From: Acidobacteriota bacterium
Lineage (GTDB): Bacteria; Acidobacteriota; Blastocatellia; Pyrinomonadales; Pyrinomonadaceae
Length of the DNA: 64,000 bases
Direction of reading: 5' to 3'
NCBI GenBank assembly: GCA_016700075.1
Contig: CP065000.1
Coordinates: 2,542,001 to 2,606,000 of the forward strand
The position numbers and the translations under genes were made by a program. The notes under the pieces were generated by a model, which was not told the DNA's origin, did no database searches, and saw nothing but the letters and a program-made list of their open reading frames with translations. Positions 54,301-61,831 of this stretch are shown here, one piece after another (position 1 is the stretch's first letter; each line of letters opens with the position of its first letter).

Positions 54301-55095
54301 CAGGTGAACCAGATTTTGATAATCGAGTGCGTGCGGCGTCTTATAAGCGGCCCATTTCTTGTCGCGTTTGATGAAATGCAGTGCAGACCATCGTTCGAGC
54401 ACCTGAACCGCGGCCTTTACGGTAAGCAGATCGCCTGTTCCGGCTATGTCGATCACGGCAGCCTCGAAAAACGCACCGAAAGGCCGATCCTTCAGCTTTT
54501 CATATGCGTCCGCGACGCGCTTTGCAACCGCTTTGGCCTCGGCATCCTCGCCGTCTTTGCCCAAGGCTTCATCGGCGGCCAGCAGTTCGGCTGCCATCGT
54601 CGCGACGCCTAGTTCTTCGTCAAAACGCAGAGTGTCGGAGAAGGCCGTGCTGCGAAATTCGCGGATAGCGTCGTCCAGCTTCGTTTCGTCGAGTGCCGAA
54701 ATGTCCTCCAGCGACTTGTATTTCTTCGCTGCCTGCCGTTGAACGAAGAACTTGTATTTCCAGATCGGGTCTTGCTCATTAATAGCGGCCGCGACGGCGT
54801 TTCGCTCTTCTTCTATGTGAAAAAGCCTCGCAACAAATGCCGACAGAAACGGTGCTGCATCGGTCAAAATGTTCGATTCAGCACGGCGCTCGATGCCCTC
54901 GCCGCGGTTTTCGATATACTGCCGCAAAGCCCGCCCGAGGTCCGGCTGCTTTAGATCCACCTCCGAGTAAAAGGCCTCGGCAAGTTCTGCCAGTTTCCCG
55001 GCGTCAAAGAGGTCCGAATAGCGGAAGCCCTCGATCCCGAGCTCCATATCGTGATCGGTATTGCCAATTTTCGAAAATTCCGCGCTCATAATCAT
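51352..55095 (-). CDS. Large iron-sulfur flavoprotein, NfnL-NfnS-like fusion (GltD-like plus FNR/PyrK-like)
   Basis: 1247 residues; AGGA lies 8 nt before the ATG. The first ~300 residues are an unrecognised helical domain. Next come Cys clusters of the GltD/NfnL type (C308-x2-C311, CSTGL, EGCPLDE, then MCAGTGHRICNDCMKGC), fit for two 4Fe-4S centres. Two dinucleotide-binding folds follow, with GLGPAG at 448-453 and GGGLTG at 623-628. The C-terminal ~300 residues form a ferredoxin-reductase-like FAD/NAD domain with RLMMEGLALTGAW and LLAGGGLGNAVLF, ending in a 2Fe-2S cluster at C1171-C1177-C1180-C1198 as in PyrK/NfnS. The order matches large then small Nfn subunit. A role in NAD(P)H-ferredoxin electron transfer is inferred. 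No partner gene is adjacent. Confidence 0.8.
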   Translation of the reverse strand: MIMSAEFSKIGNTDHDMELGIEGFRYSDLFDAGKLAELAEAFYSEVDLKQPDLGRALRQYIENRGEGIERRAESNILTDAAPFLSAFVARLFHIEEERNAVAAAINEQDPIWKYKFFVQRQAAKKYKSLEDISALDETKLDDAIREFRSTAFSDTLRFDEELGVATMAAELLAADEALGKDGEDAEAKAVAKRVADAYEKLKDRPFGAFFEAAVIDIAGTGDLLTVKAAVQVLERWSALHFIKRDKKWAAYKTPHALDYQNLVHLIHPEPKLHNIMRGRDEDIRHRVGFKLTDDRGTMRDALYEIDYCMICHEREKDACSTGLREPDGTAKRNPLGIKTEGCPLDERISEMHVLKKQGDPIGSLAIITVDNPMCAGTGHRICNDCMKGCIFQKQEPVNIPLAETASLTDVLNLPYGFEIYSLLTRWNPLNAKRPYALPYNGKNVMVVGLGPAGYTLAHYLVNEGFGVVGIDGLKIEPLPAEWTGNLGQTCPKPVKLLSDITEELDERILSGFGGVSEYGITVRWDKNFLTMVQLMLQRRKNFRAYGGVRFGGTVTIEDAWEFGFDHIAIATGAGRPTIVPMKNNLIRGIRQASDFLMALQLTGAFKRDTLSNLQVRLPAVVIGGGLTGIDTATELFAYYPVQVEKILDKYEDVVAEFGEEAAMAAFDEEERGVLKEFLEHGHAVRAEKTRAAAAGESPDLVSLVRSWGGVSLVYRKRLQDSPAYRLNHEEVQKALEEGINIVELMSPTEAVPDEYGAVKAIKFEAVNFDAETGKFNNSGEIHEFPARTVCVAAGTSPNVVYEKEKPGTFQLDEWRQFFKPFKAVKNGDGKFHLEEAVKGEAGFFTSYEHDGKFISYYGDNHPQYAGNVVKAMASAKHGYTRVVELFDGAQTASLPVSEMQAGGLRPDTFSDLTAKLDEQLRAYVVKVERLTPTIVDVIVKAPLQARKFEPGQFYRLQNFETQAPIVDGTRLMMEGLALTGAWVDEEAGLLSMIVLEMGTSSRLCSLLKEGEEVLVMGPTGTPTEIPENETVLLAGGGLGNAVLFSIARALRAKNNKVVYFAGYKNSADLFKREEIENATDQVIWATDAGDFIEPHRPQDAHHRGNIVEAMVAYAQGNMGEQHVRLHEIDRIIAIGSDRMMNGVREARHTVLKPFLKEGHVAIGSINSPMQCMMKEVCAQCLQRHVNPHTGEEFFVFSCFNQDQHLDFVDFKNLNDRLKANSVQEKLTNLWLDRVFGKDEFKNLKHGQ

Positions 55096-55248
55096 ATACT
55101 GTTCCTAAAAGGTGCCGCAGAGCAAACCAACAATATACCATTCGGGCGGCATCGAATTAAAGATTCGGAACCCGCTGGCATCACGCGGCGTGGTATCATC
55201 GTATGTATCCAAGCGGTAAAATTGCGTGAAATAAGCCTGCGGATGTGT

Positions 55249-55254
55249 TATAAA
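55249..55254 (+). promoter_or_regulatory. Possible extended -10 promoter of the tyrosine-kinase gene
   Basis: TATAAA preceded by TGT gives an extended -10 element ~57 nt before the ATG at 55311. A TTGCGT lies 20-some bases upstream, too far for a good -35. The rest of 55096-55310 shows no gene. Confidence 0.35.
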
Positions 55255-55310
55255 CAAATTTTGCCTTTATTTCTCAGGAGTTTCCTGAATTAGCTTGGAT
55301 CATTTGTAGT

Positions 55311-57806
55311 ATGGAAAACGACCAGCGGCTGACGCCACTACCGGTAACCACGGACCTGCAGCCGGCGCAAGTAGATTATCCGTTCAATTATTCGCCGTCT
55401 TACGACGATTCTTTCGAGAGTAAGCGTTCGATACGTCAGTATGTGAACGTCGTCATCAAACGGCTGCCTGTCATTTTGGCCCTAACCGTGTTGGTCACGG
55501 CCGCCGCCGCGATCTATTCGTACCGCCAGCCGTCGATATTCCAGGCACAGACAGCGATCATCATCGAACCGCGAAAGCCTGAGGTCACCAAAAAAGACGT
55601 CATCAACATCAATTTCGGAAACGATCAGACGTACTACAATACACAGCTCAAACTCCTCCAAAATCACGACCTGATGAAGCGAGTGGTCGTTTCGCTTGGC
55701 CTGCATCGCGAAGCAAACCTGTTCGGCTCATCGGGGATGGGCATTTGGTCCACGATCAAAGGGCTATTCGGCGGCTCAAACCAGCCTGAAGAGAATGCGG
55801 GCATGCTGCCCGTGGTTTCAGAGGACGGCGCCGATGGTGCGAAAGCAGGCGAGGTTCAGCTCTCGCCTGAGGAAAGCCGCCGTGCGGATCTGTATGCTGC
55901 GACCTTGGTCGGCGGCCTCCGTGTAGAACAGGTCGAAAGAACAAATATCGTAAATATCTCGGTCACGAGCACGAAACCCGAGATCGCCGCCAAGGTCGCG
56001 GACAAGGTCGCAGAGCTTTTCATCAAGGAAGATATCGAGCGCGAAACGTCAGGAGCGCTAAAGGCCTACGAAGACCTCGCCAACTCGATCGAAGACCTGA
56101 AAGCGACCATCATCAAGCAGGAGAACGACTACATCGAAGAGATGCGGTCAGCGAATCTGCCGCTGCAGGAACGCGGCGGCGACCTGCGTGCAAACAACCT
56201 CGAAGCCCTGCTCGGCCAGTGGCGCACTGCGTATGACGATGCGAACAAGATACAGACGCTGTACACCGCAGCTCTGAATGCCAGCGGTAAAGGCGACATA
56301 CTTTCCGTTGTAGGCGACAACAAAGCTATCCAGGACGCCCGCAGCCAGAATCTAAAGCGCCGTGCCGACCTCGAAAAACGTATCGAGGACATGGACAAGC
56401 AGATAAATGCGGCACGCGAAAAACGGCAGACACTGCTTGCGAAATACACCGAAGAATATCGTGAGGTCCAGGCAGTTGATGCTCAGATCCGCGAACTCGA
56501 AGCTCAAAAGGCCGAAGTCAGCAGGGAAGTTTCCTCAAAGATCACCGAGGAAGGCAAAAAGCTGGAAGCCGACGCCGAGCGTGAGGTGATGGCAAGCCTT
56601 CGTGCTCAGCTTGCCGCCGCTCAACAGCGTGAAGGCCGAGCCCGTGCTGCCTTTGAGGCAGCGGCCGCTAAGGCCAATTTCGAGGGCCAGGTCGAAACCA
56701 AACTCATCGGCTCGAAACGCGAGATCGAATCGAACCGCAGCCTGCTCGACACCTACGTGCAGCGGCAAAAGGAACAGGAACTCGCCATCGCGAGCGGCCG
56801 CCCGAACAACATCAAGATCCAAAGCAACGCCGTCACGCCGACGGCGCCGATAGGCCCGCAGAGGACACAGAACATTCTGGTTGCGATGCTGATCGCGTTC
56901 GCCGCGGGCGTCGGCCTTGCGTTCCTGTTGGATTATCTCGACGATTCGGTCAAAAGTTCTGACGACATCAGTCGGCACCTCGGCCTGCCGACGCTTGCTC
57001 TTATTCCGCATCAGTTCGCTAATGAGAAGCGTAAAATGCTGCCGTCCGCATCCAGAAACGGGCCGGGAGCCGTGCAGGGCAGCGCCTTGATCACGCTCGA
57101 CGACCGTAATTCGCCTATGGCGGAGGCGTATCGCCACCTGCGTACGTCGCTGCTTTTCTCAAGTGCAGGCAAGCCGCCGCAGACGATACTCGTCACATCG
57201 GCACAGCCGTCCGAAGGAAAAACGACGACCGCGATAAATACTGCCATCACGCTCGCTCAGGCCGATGCTGACGTGATCATCATCGACTGCGATCTTCGCC
57301 GTCCGCGTCTGCACAGCCACTTCGGGCTCGAGAATGCACGCGGCATCACGAACTACCTTTCCGGCGATCGTGATCTGGACAGCATCGTCCGCACCTATGA
57401 CGATCTGCCGCGGCTGAAGGTGATCACCAGCGGCCCGATACCGCCGAATCCCGCGGAACTTCTCAGCTCGAACGAGATGCGCCATCTGCTTGAGGAGCTT
57501 TCGGCCAAATACAAACACGTAATTGTCGATTCGCCGCCGGCCATCTCCTTTACCGACGCTGCCATCATCTCGACCTTGGTTGACGGCGTAGTGCTCGTCG
57601 CTATGGCGAACAAGAGTTCGATGCATCTGATGCGTCAGTTCAAACAGCGCGTCCACAACATGGGAGCCCGCATATACGGCGTCGTTCTCAACGGCATCAA
57701 ATCCGGCTCCGTCGAATACGATTACTACGGCTCCGGCTATTATCACTACTATTCACGCAGCTCCGAGGACACTTCGACGCCCTACATGGACGACGAGCGT
57801 TACTAG
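55311..57806 (+). CDS. Wzc-like polysaccharide co-polymerase and tyrosine autokinase
   Basis: 831 residues. A Wzz-type chain-length domain begins with a helix at about 52-70 (LPVILALTVLVTAAAAIYSY). A long periplasmic coiled coil follows, then a second helix at about 522-540. The cytoplasmic BY-kinase domain has Walker A (SEGKTTTAIN, Lys637), Walker A' (D659-C-D661-LRRPRLH) and Walker B. It ends in a Tyr-rich cluster (YDYYGSGYYHYY) that would be autophosphorylated. Such proteins control the length and export of capsular or exopolysaccharide. No wza or wzx gene is near. Confidence 0.92.
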   Translation: MENDQRLTPLPVTTDLQPAQVDYPFNYSPSYDDSFESKRSIRQYVNVVIKRLPVILALTVLVTAAAAIYSYRQPSIFQAQTAIIIEPRKPEVTKKDVININFGNDQTYYNTQLKLLQNHDLMKRVVVSLGLHREANLFGSSGMGIWSTIKGLFGGSNQPEENAGMLPVVSEDGADGAKAGEVQLSPEESRRADLYAATLVGGLRVEQVERTNIVNISVTSTKPEIAAKVADKVAELFIKEDIERETSGALKAYEDLANSIEDLKATIIKQENDYIEEMRSANLPLQERGGDLRANNLEALLGQWRTAYDDANKIQTLYTAALNASGKGDILSVVGDNKAIQDARSQNLKRRADLEKRIEDMDKQINAAREKRQTLLAKYTEEYREVQAVDAQIRELEAQKAEVSREVSSKITEEGKKLEADAEREVMASLRAQLAAAQQREGRARAAFEAAAAKANFEGQVETKLIGSKREIESNRSLLDTYVQRQKEQELAIASGRPNNIKIQSNAVTPTAPIGPQRTQNILVAMLIAFAAGVGLAFLLDYLDDSVKSSDDISRHLGLPTLALIPHQFANEKRKMLPSASRNGPGAVQGSALITLDDRNSPMAEAYRHLRTSLLFSSAGKPPQTILVTSAQPSEGKTTTAINTAITLAQADADVIIIDCDLRRPRLHSHFGLENARGITNYLSGDRDLDSIVRTYDDLPRLKVITSGPIPPNPAELLSSNEMRHLLEELSAKYKHVIVDSPPAISFTDAAIISTLVDGVVLVAMANKSSMHLMRQFKQRVHNMGARIYGVVLNGIKSGSVEYDYYGSGYYHYYSRSSEDTSTPYMDDERY

Positions 57807-57827
57807 ACATGAACACCCAATTCGAAT

Positions 57828-57857
57828 AAAAACGCGGCCGCTGATCGCAGCGGCCGC
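57828..57857 (-). terminator. Terminator of the lytic transglycosylase gene
   Basis: A perfect 10-bp stem, GCGGCCGCTG (57834-57843) with CAGCGGCCGC (57848-57857), on the minus strand is followed by G and five T. It lies 58 nt past the transglycosylase stop and between two convergent genes; there is no T run on the plus strand. Confidence 0.75.
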
Positions 57858-57914
57858 AAGTCTTTCGACGAATTGGAGAAGAGTGTTACTCTGCTTTTGT
57901 GGGATCCTTAAAAA

Positions 57915-58814
57915 CTATTGACTTACCAGCCTCATGCGTCCATCGGCAAGCCTGATCGCCACCGGCGCCGGTTCATAAACTGTCAGCGGCCGCGATTCTT
58001 TCTTTTCGAGCTTTGCGACCTCGGTCACGGGCAGCCGCTTCGCATTGCGTGCAAAACTGCCGTCCGTCATTTGGTTATATCGTGCAGAAATGCGCCGCAC
58101 GTATTCCTGCGTTTCGCGGAAAGGCGGCACGTTGTTCCCGTATCGCATAACGGCACCTTCGCCCGCGTTGTAGCCCGCCAGGGCGAGTACGACATCGCCG
58201 TTGAACATATTCAGCAGCATACGGAGATATTTCACGCCGCCGTCGATGTTTTGTTTCGGGTCGTATATATTCGTCACACCGAGACGGCGTGCCGTCGCGG
58301 GCATCAGCTGCATCAGGCCGCTTGCACCTTTATGCGACGTGGCTCCGACCTTGAATGACGATTCCTGATGCATCACGGCGTAAACAAGCATCGGATCGAC
58401 GCCGTATCGGGCACCGGACTCGACAATGTACGAATCGATCACGGAATTTCCGGTCGAAAAGCCCTTCAGGCCGGAACCGGCAGCCATCTTTACGGGTGTG
58501 TAGCTCGCGTTCCTGTAAAGCTCTCGCGTCGCGAGGCCTTCGTTGACGTTCATCCTCGGGGCGGCCGCAGGTTTCTGCTGCGCGGTTGGAGCGGTTTGAG
58601 CCGTCGTCTGAACAAGATTCTTGCCGTTCTTTCCGCGGGTATTCTTTGCAGCAGCCGCGGGCTTTGCTTTCGCCGCGACAGGCACGAAGTCGGGGCGGAC
58701 CACGTTCACTCCTTTCACGGTGTCAAAATTATCAAAAAATCGGGGTCTGTCCTGTGAAAAAGTGGGCATCACCGCACAGAACACGAACAAGCAGAGTAGG
58801 TGTGTTTTTTTCAT
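57915..58814 (-). CDS. Secreted lytic transglycosylase (SLT family)
   Basis: 299 residues. A signal peptide ending MPTFSQ is followed by an Ala/Lys/Thr-rich linker. The catalytic lysozyme-like domain has the Glu in AVMHQESSFKVGATS and the motifs GASGLMQLMPATARRLG and ALAGYNAGEGAV. It cleaves the MurNAc-GlcNAc bond of peptidoglycan with anhydro-MurNAc formation. A ~50-residue basic C-terminal tail follows. A structured leader lies 30-85 nt upstream of the ATG, which suggests control at the RNA level. Confidence 0.92.
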   Translation of the reverse strand: MKKTHLLCLFVFCAVMPTFSQDRPRFFDNFDTVKGVNVVRPDFVPVAAKAKPAAAAKNTRGKNGKNLVQTTAQTAPTAQQKPAAAPRMNVNEGLATRELYRNASYTPVKMAAGSGLKGFSTGNSVIDSYIVESGARYGVDPMLVYAVMHQESSFKVGATSHKGASGLMQLMPATARRLGVTNIYDPKQNIDGGVKYLRMLLNMFNGDVVLALAGYNAGEGAVMRYGNNVPPFRETQEYVRRISARYNQMTDGSFARNAKRLPVTEVAKLEKKESRPLTVYEPAPVAIRLADGRMRLVSQ

Positions 58815-58843
58815 GGTGGGCTAGGTTTTGTTTGGGGCAGGTC

Positions 58844-58899
58844 GGAGGACATACCGGCAACCGGCGGGAGCAAAGCCGTTTCCGGCTCGCCCTGTCTCC
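58844..58899 (-). ncRNA. Candidate structured leader RNA upstream of the lytic transglycosylase
   Basis: On the minus strand, GGAGACA at the 5' end pairs with TGTC-CTCC at the 3' end. This closing stem encloses a GNRA hairpin (GCCG-GAAA-CGGC, 58886-58875), a possible outer GAGC/GCTC stem, and a CCGG-TTG-CCGG hairpin. This is a compact multi-stem fold ending 30 nt before the ATG. I tested it by eye against c-di-GMP-I, c-di-AMP (ydaO) and other riboswitch consensus sequences and found no full match. The family is unknown. The rest of 58815-59055 has no gene. Confidence 0.45.
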
Positions 58900-59055
58900 T
58901 AGTTAATAAAAATCAGCAACTCGCGTCGGATTCCACAAAAAACAACAAAGTTTAAAAATATTGTGCACGTGGATCAGCAAGGCATTGGCATCACGCCGCT
59001 TCGCAGATCTACTTAGGCTTCGTTTCGCGGCAAAACTGGGTTATCTTTACCTCTT

Positions 59056-60303
59056 ATGCTCTACCTTTCGCAGATACTGAACCGTCCCGTGCTGGACAGC
59101 CGCAACGAACCGATCGCGGCTATCAGCGACGTGATAGTACGGTACGGCGAAGAGGAATATCCGCCCGTGGTCGGCTTGGTCGCTCGTTATCGGCGTCGCA
59201 ATTTCTTCGTTCCGAGCCGCGATTTTACGGACCTTGGAGCGAACGGTGTGCGCATGGTCCGTCCGCGGCTTGACCTGACGCCTTTTACACGCCGCGAAGG
59301 CGAAGTGCTGCTCGGCAAGGACGTTCTGGACAATCAGCTTATCGACGTTGACGGCAAACGCGTGGTCCGCGTGAACGACGTCCAGCTCATCGAAACGGGC
59401 GGATCGTGGCACGTTTCGGGCGCGGACGTGAGCTTTCAGGGATTTTTGAGGCGGCTGCTGCCGAAAGGTTTTGTCGGCAGCGACAAACCCGTCGAGGTGA
59501 TCGACTGGGCGGACGTCGGTTATCTGGCGACGGACACGACGACGGTTACGGTCCAGCTCAAATCTTCTAAAGACAAGCTCTCGCGGCTTCATCCCGTAGA
59601 GATAGCACAGCTTGCCGAGACGTTGTCGCCCATTCACAGAACCGAGGTCGTCGAGAGCCTCGATGACGAGATAGCCGCCGATACGCTCGAGGAAATGTCG
59701 ACGGAATCGCAGGCGCGCATCCTTGAGGTGCTGGACGAAGAGCGTGCGGCGGACCTGCTCGAAGAGATGTCGCCTGATGATGCGGCCGACGTGCTGGACG
59801 AGATGGACGACGAAAAGAGCGAGCAGCTTTTCGCGCTGATGGAAGACGACGAAAAAGCCGACGTCGCCGAGCTGATGGCGTTTGAAAAGGATACGGCGGG
59901 CGGCCTGATGACGACGGAATTCGTCGCATTTCAACGCGACCTTTCGGTCGGCGAAGTCATACTTCGGCTTCGCGAGATGGCGGAAACGCCCAACATGATC
60001 TACTACATCTACGTCGTCGAGGAAGAAAATTCCTGGCGGCTGTGCGGGCTGATCAGCCTGCGTTCGCTGATACTCGCCGACCCCGAGGCAAAGCTCGGCG
60101 ATGTGATGCGCACGGACTTCCGCTACGCGCATCCGTCTGATTCTGCTGAGGATACGGCCCTGACGATCTCCGAATACAACCTGCTCGCACTTCCCGTGAT
60201 AGACGATGACGGCGACATCGCTGGCATCGTCACGGTTGACGACGCGATGGAAATTCTGCTCCCTCGAAACATTCAGCGGCGGGTTCCGCGGCTTTTCTCG
60301 TGA
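59056..60303 (+). CDS. MgtE-N/CBS-domain protein with PRC-barrel-like N-terminus, lacking a transporter domain
   Basis: 415 residues. The N-terminal half has two PRC-barrel-like segments (LYLSQILNRPVLDSRNEPIA and LLGKDVLDNQLIDVDGK). Then comes the MgtE N-terminal helical repeat (LHPVEIAQLAETLSP, LEEMSPDDAADVLDEM) and the CBS pair (LMTTEFVAFQRDLSVGEVI ... LPVIDDDGDIAGIVTVDDAMEIL). MgtE Mg2+ channels have these cytosolic sensors followed by five membrane helices; here the protein ends after the CBS pair. It may be a soluble Mg2+ or nucleotide sensor, or regulate an Mn2+/Mg2+ carrier in trans. No ribosome-binding site is clear. Confidence 0.85.
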   Translation: MLYLSQILNRPVLDSRNEPIAAISDVIVRYGEEEYPPVVGLVARYRRRNFFVPSRDFTDLGANGVRMVRPRLDLTPFTRREGEVLLGKDVLDNQLIDVDGKRVVRVNDVQLIETGGSWHVSGADVSFQGFLRRLLPKGFVGSDKPVEVIDWADVGYLATDTTTVTVQLKSSKDKLSRLHPVEIAQLAETLSPIHRTEVVESLDDEIAADTLEEMSTESQARILEVLDEERAADLLEEMSPDDAADVLDEMDDEKSEQLFALMEDDEKADVAELMAFEKDTAGGLMTTEFVAFQRDLSVGEVILRLREMAETPNMIYYIYVVEEENSWRLCGLISLRSLILADPEAKLGDVMRTDFRYAHPSDSAEDTALTISEYNLLALPVIDDDGDIAGIVTVDDAMEILLPRNIQRRVPRLFS

Positions 60304-60327
60304 ATTCTTTTTGTTCAGAACGAAACT

Positions 60328-61164
60328 ATGAAAAAACTTTCTTTTTGCCTTTTCTTTTTGGTTTTGGGTATGTTCGCCGGCGTCATTAACGCCAACGAAG
60401 TGAAGTTTTCGACGTCCTCTACCGGCACTGCCTCGGCGACGGAATTTCGCTCGGGCGAATACATCTATGCCCACGTGAAATTCAGCACGCCGCCTGCTAC
60501 GGTCTTCACCTACAACGGGCGTCCCGTCACTTTCTCCGCTGAGTTCTACTCGGGCGGCAAGATGCTCGAAGAAGAGATGTTCGGCTTTGACGAGACAAAG
60601 GTGAAAGGCTCGAAGCAAGACGCGATCGTTTTTCCGGTCGTTTCCGATCCGGCGGTGGACGTTCCCGCGTTCGGCAAGAACCTCTTTGCGACGCGGATCG
60701 GCGGTGAATTTGCCAAACTTACGCCCGGCCGCCACGAGATCGAATTTCGGCTCAAGTCCTACAATTACAAGGACGGCAGCGAAAACATGGCGACCGGCAA
60801 ATTCACGTTGATCGTCGAGGCGGGCGCCGCTGCATGGTACAAAAAGAACGCCGCCGATTCCTATGACGCGATGGTCAAACGCGGCGTTTCAACCGTAACG
60901 GCAAGTGCTCGCGATGTTGCAATGGGCGTCGTCGGCGGCACAAGCGTGATCACGCTGGTAAACAACTGCGGCCGCAGCGTTTGGCTCCGCAAGGCCCTCG
61001 GTTCTGACAAGACCGAATATCGCCTGTCGCCGGGTCAATCGATGAAGTACGACCGCGATTCAGGCTATCTGGAAGAGTGGAATTTCGGCACGCGAAAATG
61101 GGGCACCGTGACCAAGGTGTGGACGCCCGGCCCCGACGGTAAGGCAAACATCTGCCAAAAATAG
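60328..61164 (+). CDS. Secreted protein of unknown function
   Basis: 278 residues with a signal peptide (LSFCLFFLVLGMFAGVINANE). The N-terminal ~165 residues are beta-rich (RSGEYIYAHVKFSTPP, GRHEIEFRLKSYNY). A helical spacer follows, and then a C-terminal domain with TLVNNCGRSVWLRKALG and SMKYDRDSGYLEEWNFG, ending in Cys. I do not recognise a family. It follows the MgtE-N/CBS gene by 24 nt and may share its transcript. Confidence 0.7.
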   Translation: MKKLSFCLFFLVLGMFAGVINANEVKFSTSSTGTASATEFRSGEYIYAHVKFSTPPATVFTYNGRPVTFSAEFYSGGKMLEEEMFGFDETKVKGSKQDAIVFPVVSDPAVDVPAFGKNLFATRIGGEFAKLTPGRHEIEFRLKSYNYKDGSENMATGKFTLIVEAGAAAWYKKNAADSYDAMVKRGVSTVTASARDVAMGVVGGTSVITLVNNCGRSVWLRKALGSDKTEYRLSPGQSMKYDRDSGYLEEWNFGTRKWGTVTKVWTPGPDGKANICQK

Positions 61165-61187
61165 GATCGTTGAAAGCGAATTAACGC

Positions 61188-61218
61188 GGCCGCCGAGATC
61201 GAAACTCGGCGGCCCTGT
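61188..61218. terminator. Hairpin between convergent genes, weak T run
   Basis: A perfect 10-bp stem, GGCCGCCGAG (61188-61197) with CTCGGCGGCC (61205-61214), has a 7-nt loop but is followed only by CTGTTT. It probably works as a terminator for the plus-strand pair. Confidence 0.6.
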
Positions 61219-61671
61219 TTATACGCCGAACTGCTTCAGGTGGTGGTCGATATGTTTATGGGCGATCACTGCCCATTCTTTCGCGGACATCGGCCCGAAC
61301 ATCGGATGATGCAGGCACTTCGTGTCTGCGGGCAGCGTGCCGAGTTTGTCGAGCAGGCCGAGCACGAGTTCTCGATCATCATTGAACTCGCCGGGCGGGC
61401 GTCCGCGTTCCTGCTGATTCATCTCCGGCGAGGTCTTTACCTCTTTCGGCATCGGCAGAACGTACAGGATGAGCGGCTTTACGAACGTGCGGTAAGCGAA
61501 TGTGCTCCTGTCCGGCAGCGTCTCTGTGAACGGCAACTCGCCCGCCTGCACCAGATGCGACATCATCTGCCCGGCCGTCATCTTGCCCCACGCCGGCTTT
61601 TCGCCGCCGGTCAGTTTCAACAACCTTGCGGCCAGTTCCTGCCGCGTTTTCTCATCTCTTATCGTTGGCAT
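61219..61671 (-). CDS. DUF1569/DinB-like small protein
   Basis: 150 residues from the ATG at 61671; the longer in-frame extension overlaps other coding material and lacks features. The sequence has WGKMTAGQMMSHLVQAGELPF, MNQQERGRPPGEF and a C-terminal KEWAVIAHKHIDHHLKQFG with His ligands, as in DUF1569 members of the DinB-like superfamily. A metal-dependent enzyme is likely but its substrate is unknown. It begins 4 nt after the stop of a small zinc-ribbon reading frame, so the two may be translated together. Confidence 0.8.
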   Translation of the reverse strand: MPTIRDEKTRQELAARLLKLTGGEKPAWGKMTAGQMMSHLVQAGELPFTETLPDRSTFAYRTFVKPLILYVLPMPKEVKTSPEMNQQERGRPPGEFNDDRELVLGLLDKLGTLPADTKCLHHPMFGPMSAKEWAVIAHKHIDHHLKQFGV

Positions 61672-61675
61672 ACGT

Positions 61676-61831
61676 TCAAATATTTCGAATTTTAGCCCTG
61701 GACGATCTCGCCGCCGCCGGGTCATCGAGCAGCGCCTTGCCGTCGTCGAGACAATACAGCAGCGTGTCGTCGTAGTAATCCCGCCTGCATTCAGGACATC
61801 GTTTAACAAATTTATTTGGCGAACGGCACAA
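61676..61831 (-). pseudogene. Fragment encoding a Cys4 zinc ribbon
   Basis: The frame reads KRCPECRRDYYDDTLLYCLDDGKALL and ends after a short basic tail; quoted in parts, CPECRRDYYDD and LLYCLDDGKALL. This Cys-x2-Cys plus CLDDG pattern is the N-terminal ribbon of many larger Acidobacteriota proteins. Here it has no ATG: the only upstream start is a TTG at 61831 inside the PIN toxin gene. The stop is 4 nt before the DUF1569 start. It is either a decayed remnant or a tiny ~51-residue protein. Confidence 0.5.

Noticed and set aside
58844..58899. The transglycosylase leader as a c-di-GMP-I (GEMM) riboswitch
   Set aside because: A GCAAAGCC-like string occurs only on the plus strand and the other conserved blocks are missing, so the family cannot be named.
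59047..60735. A 562-codon open frame on the minus strand opposite the MgtE-N/CBS gene
   Set aside because: The plus-strand frame has clear MgtE-N and CBS domains. The antisense product is Arg/His-rich with no motifs and spans two plus-strand genes, as expected from high-GC codon shadowing.
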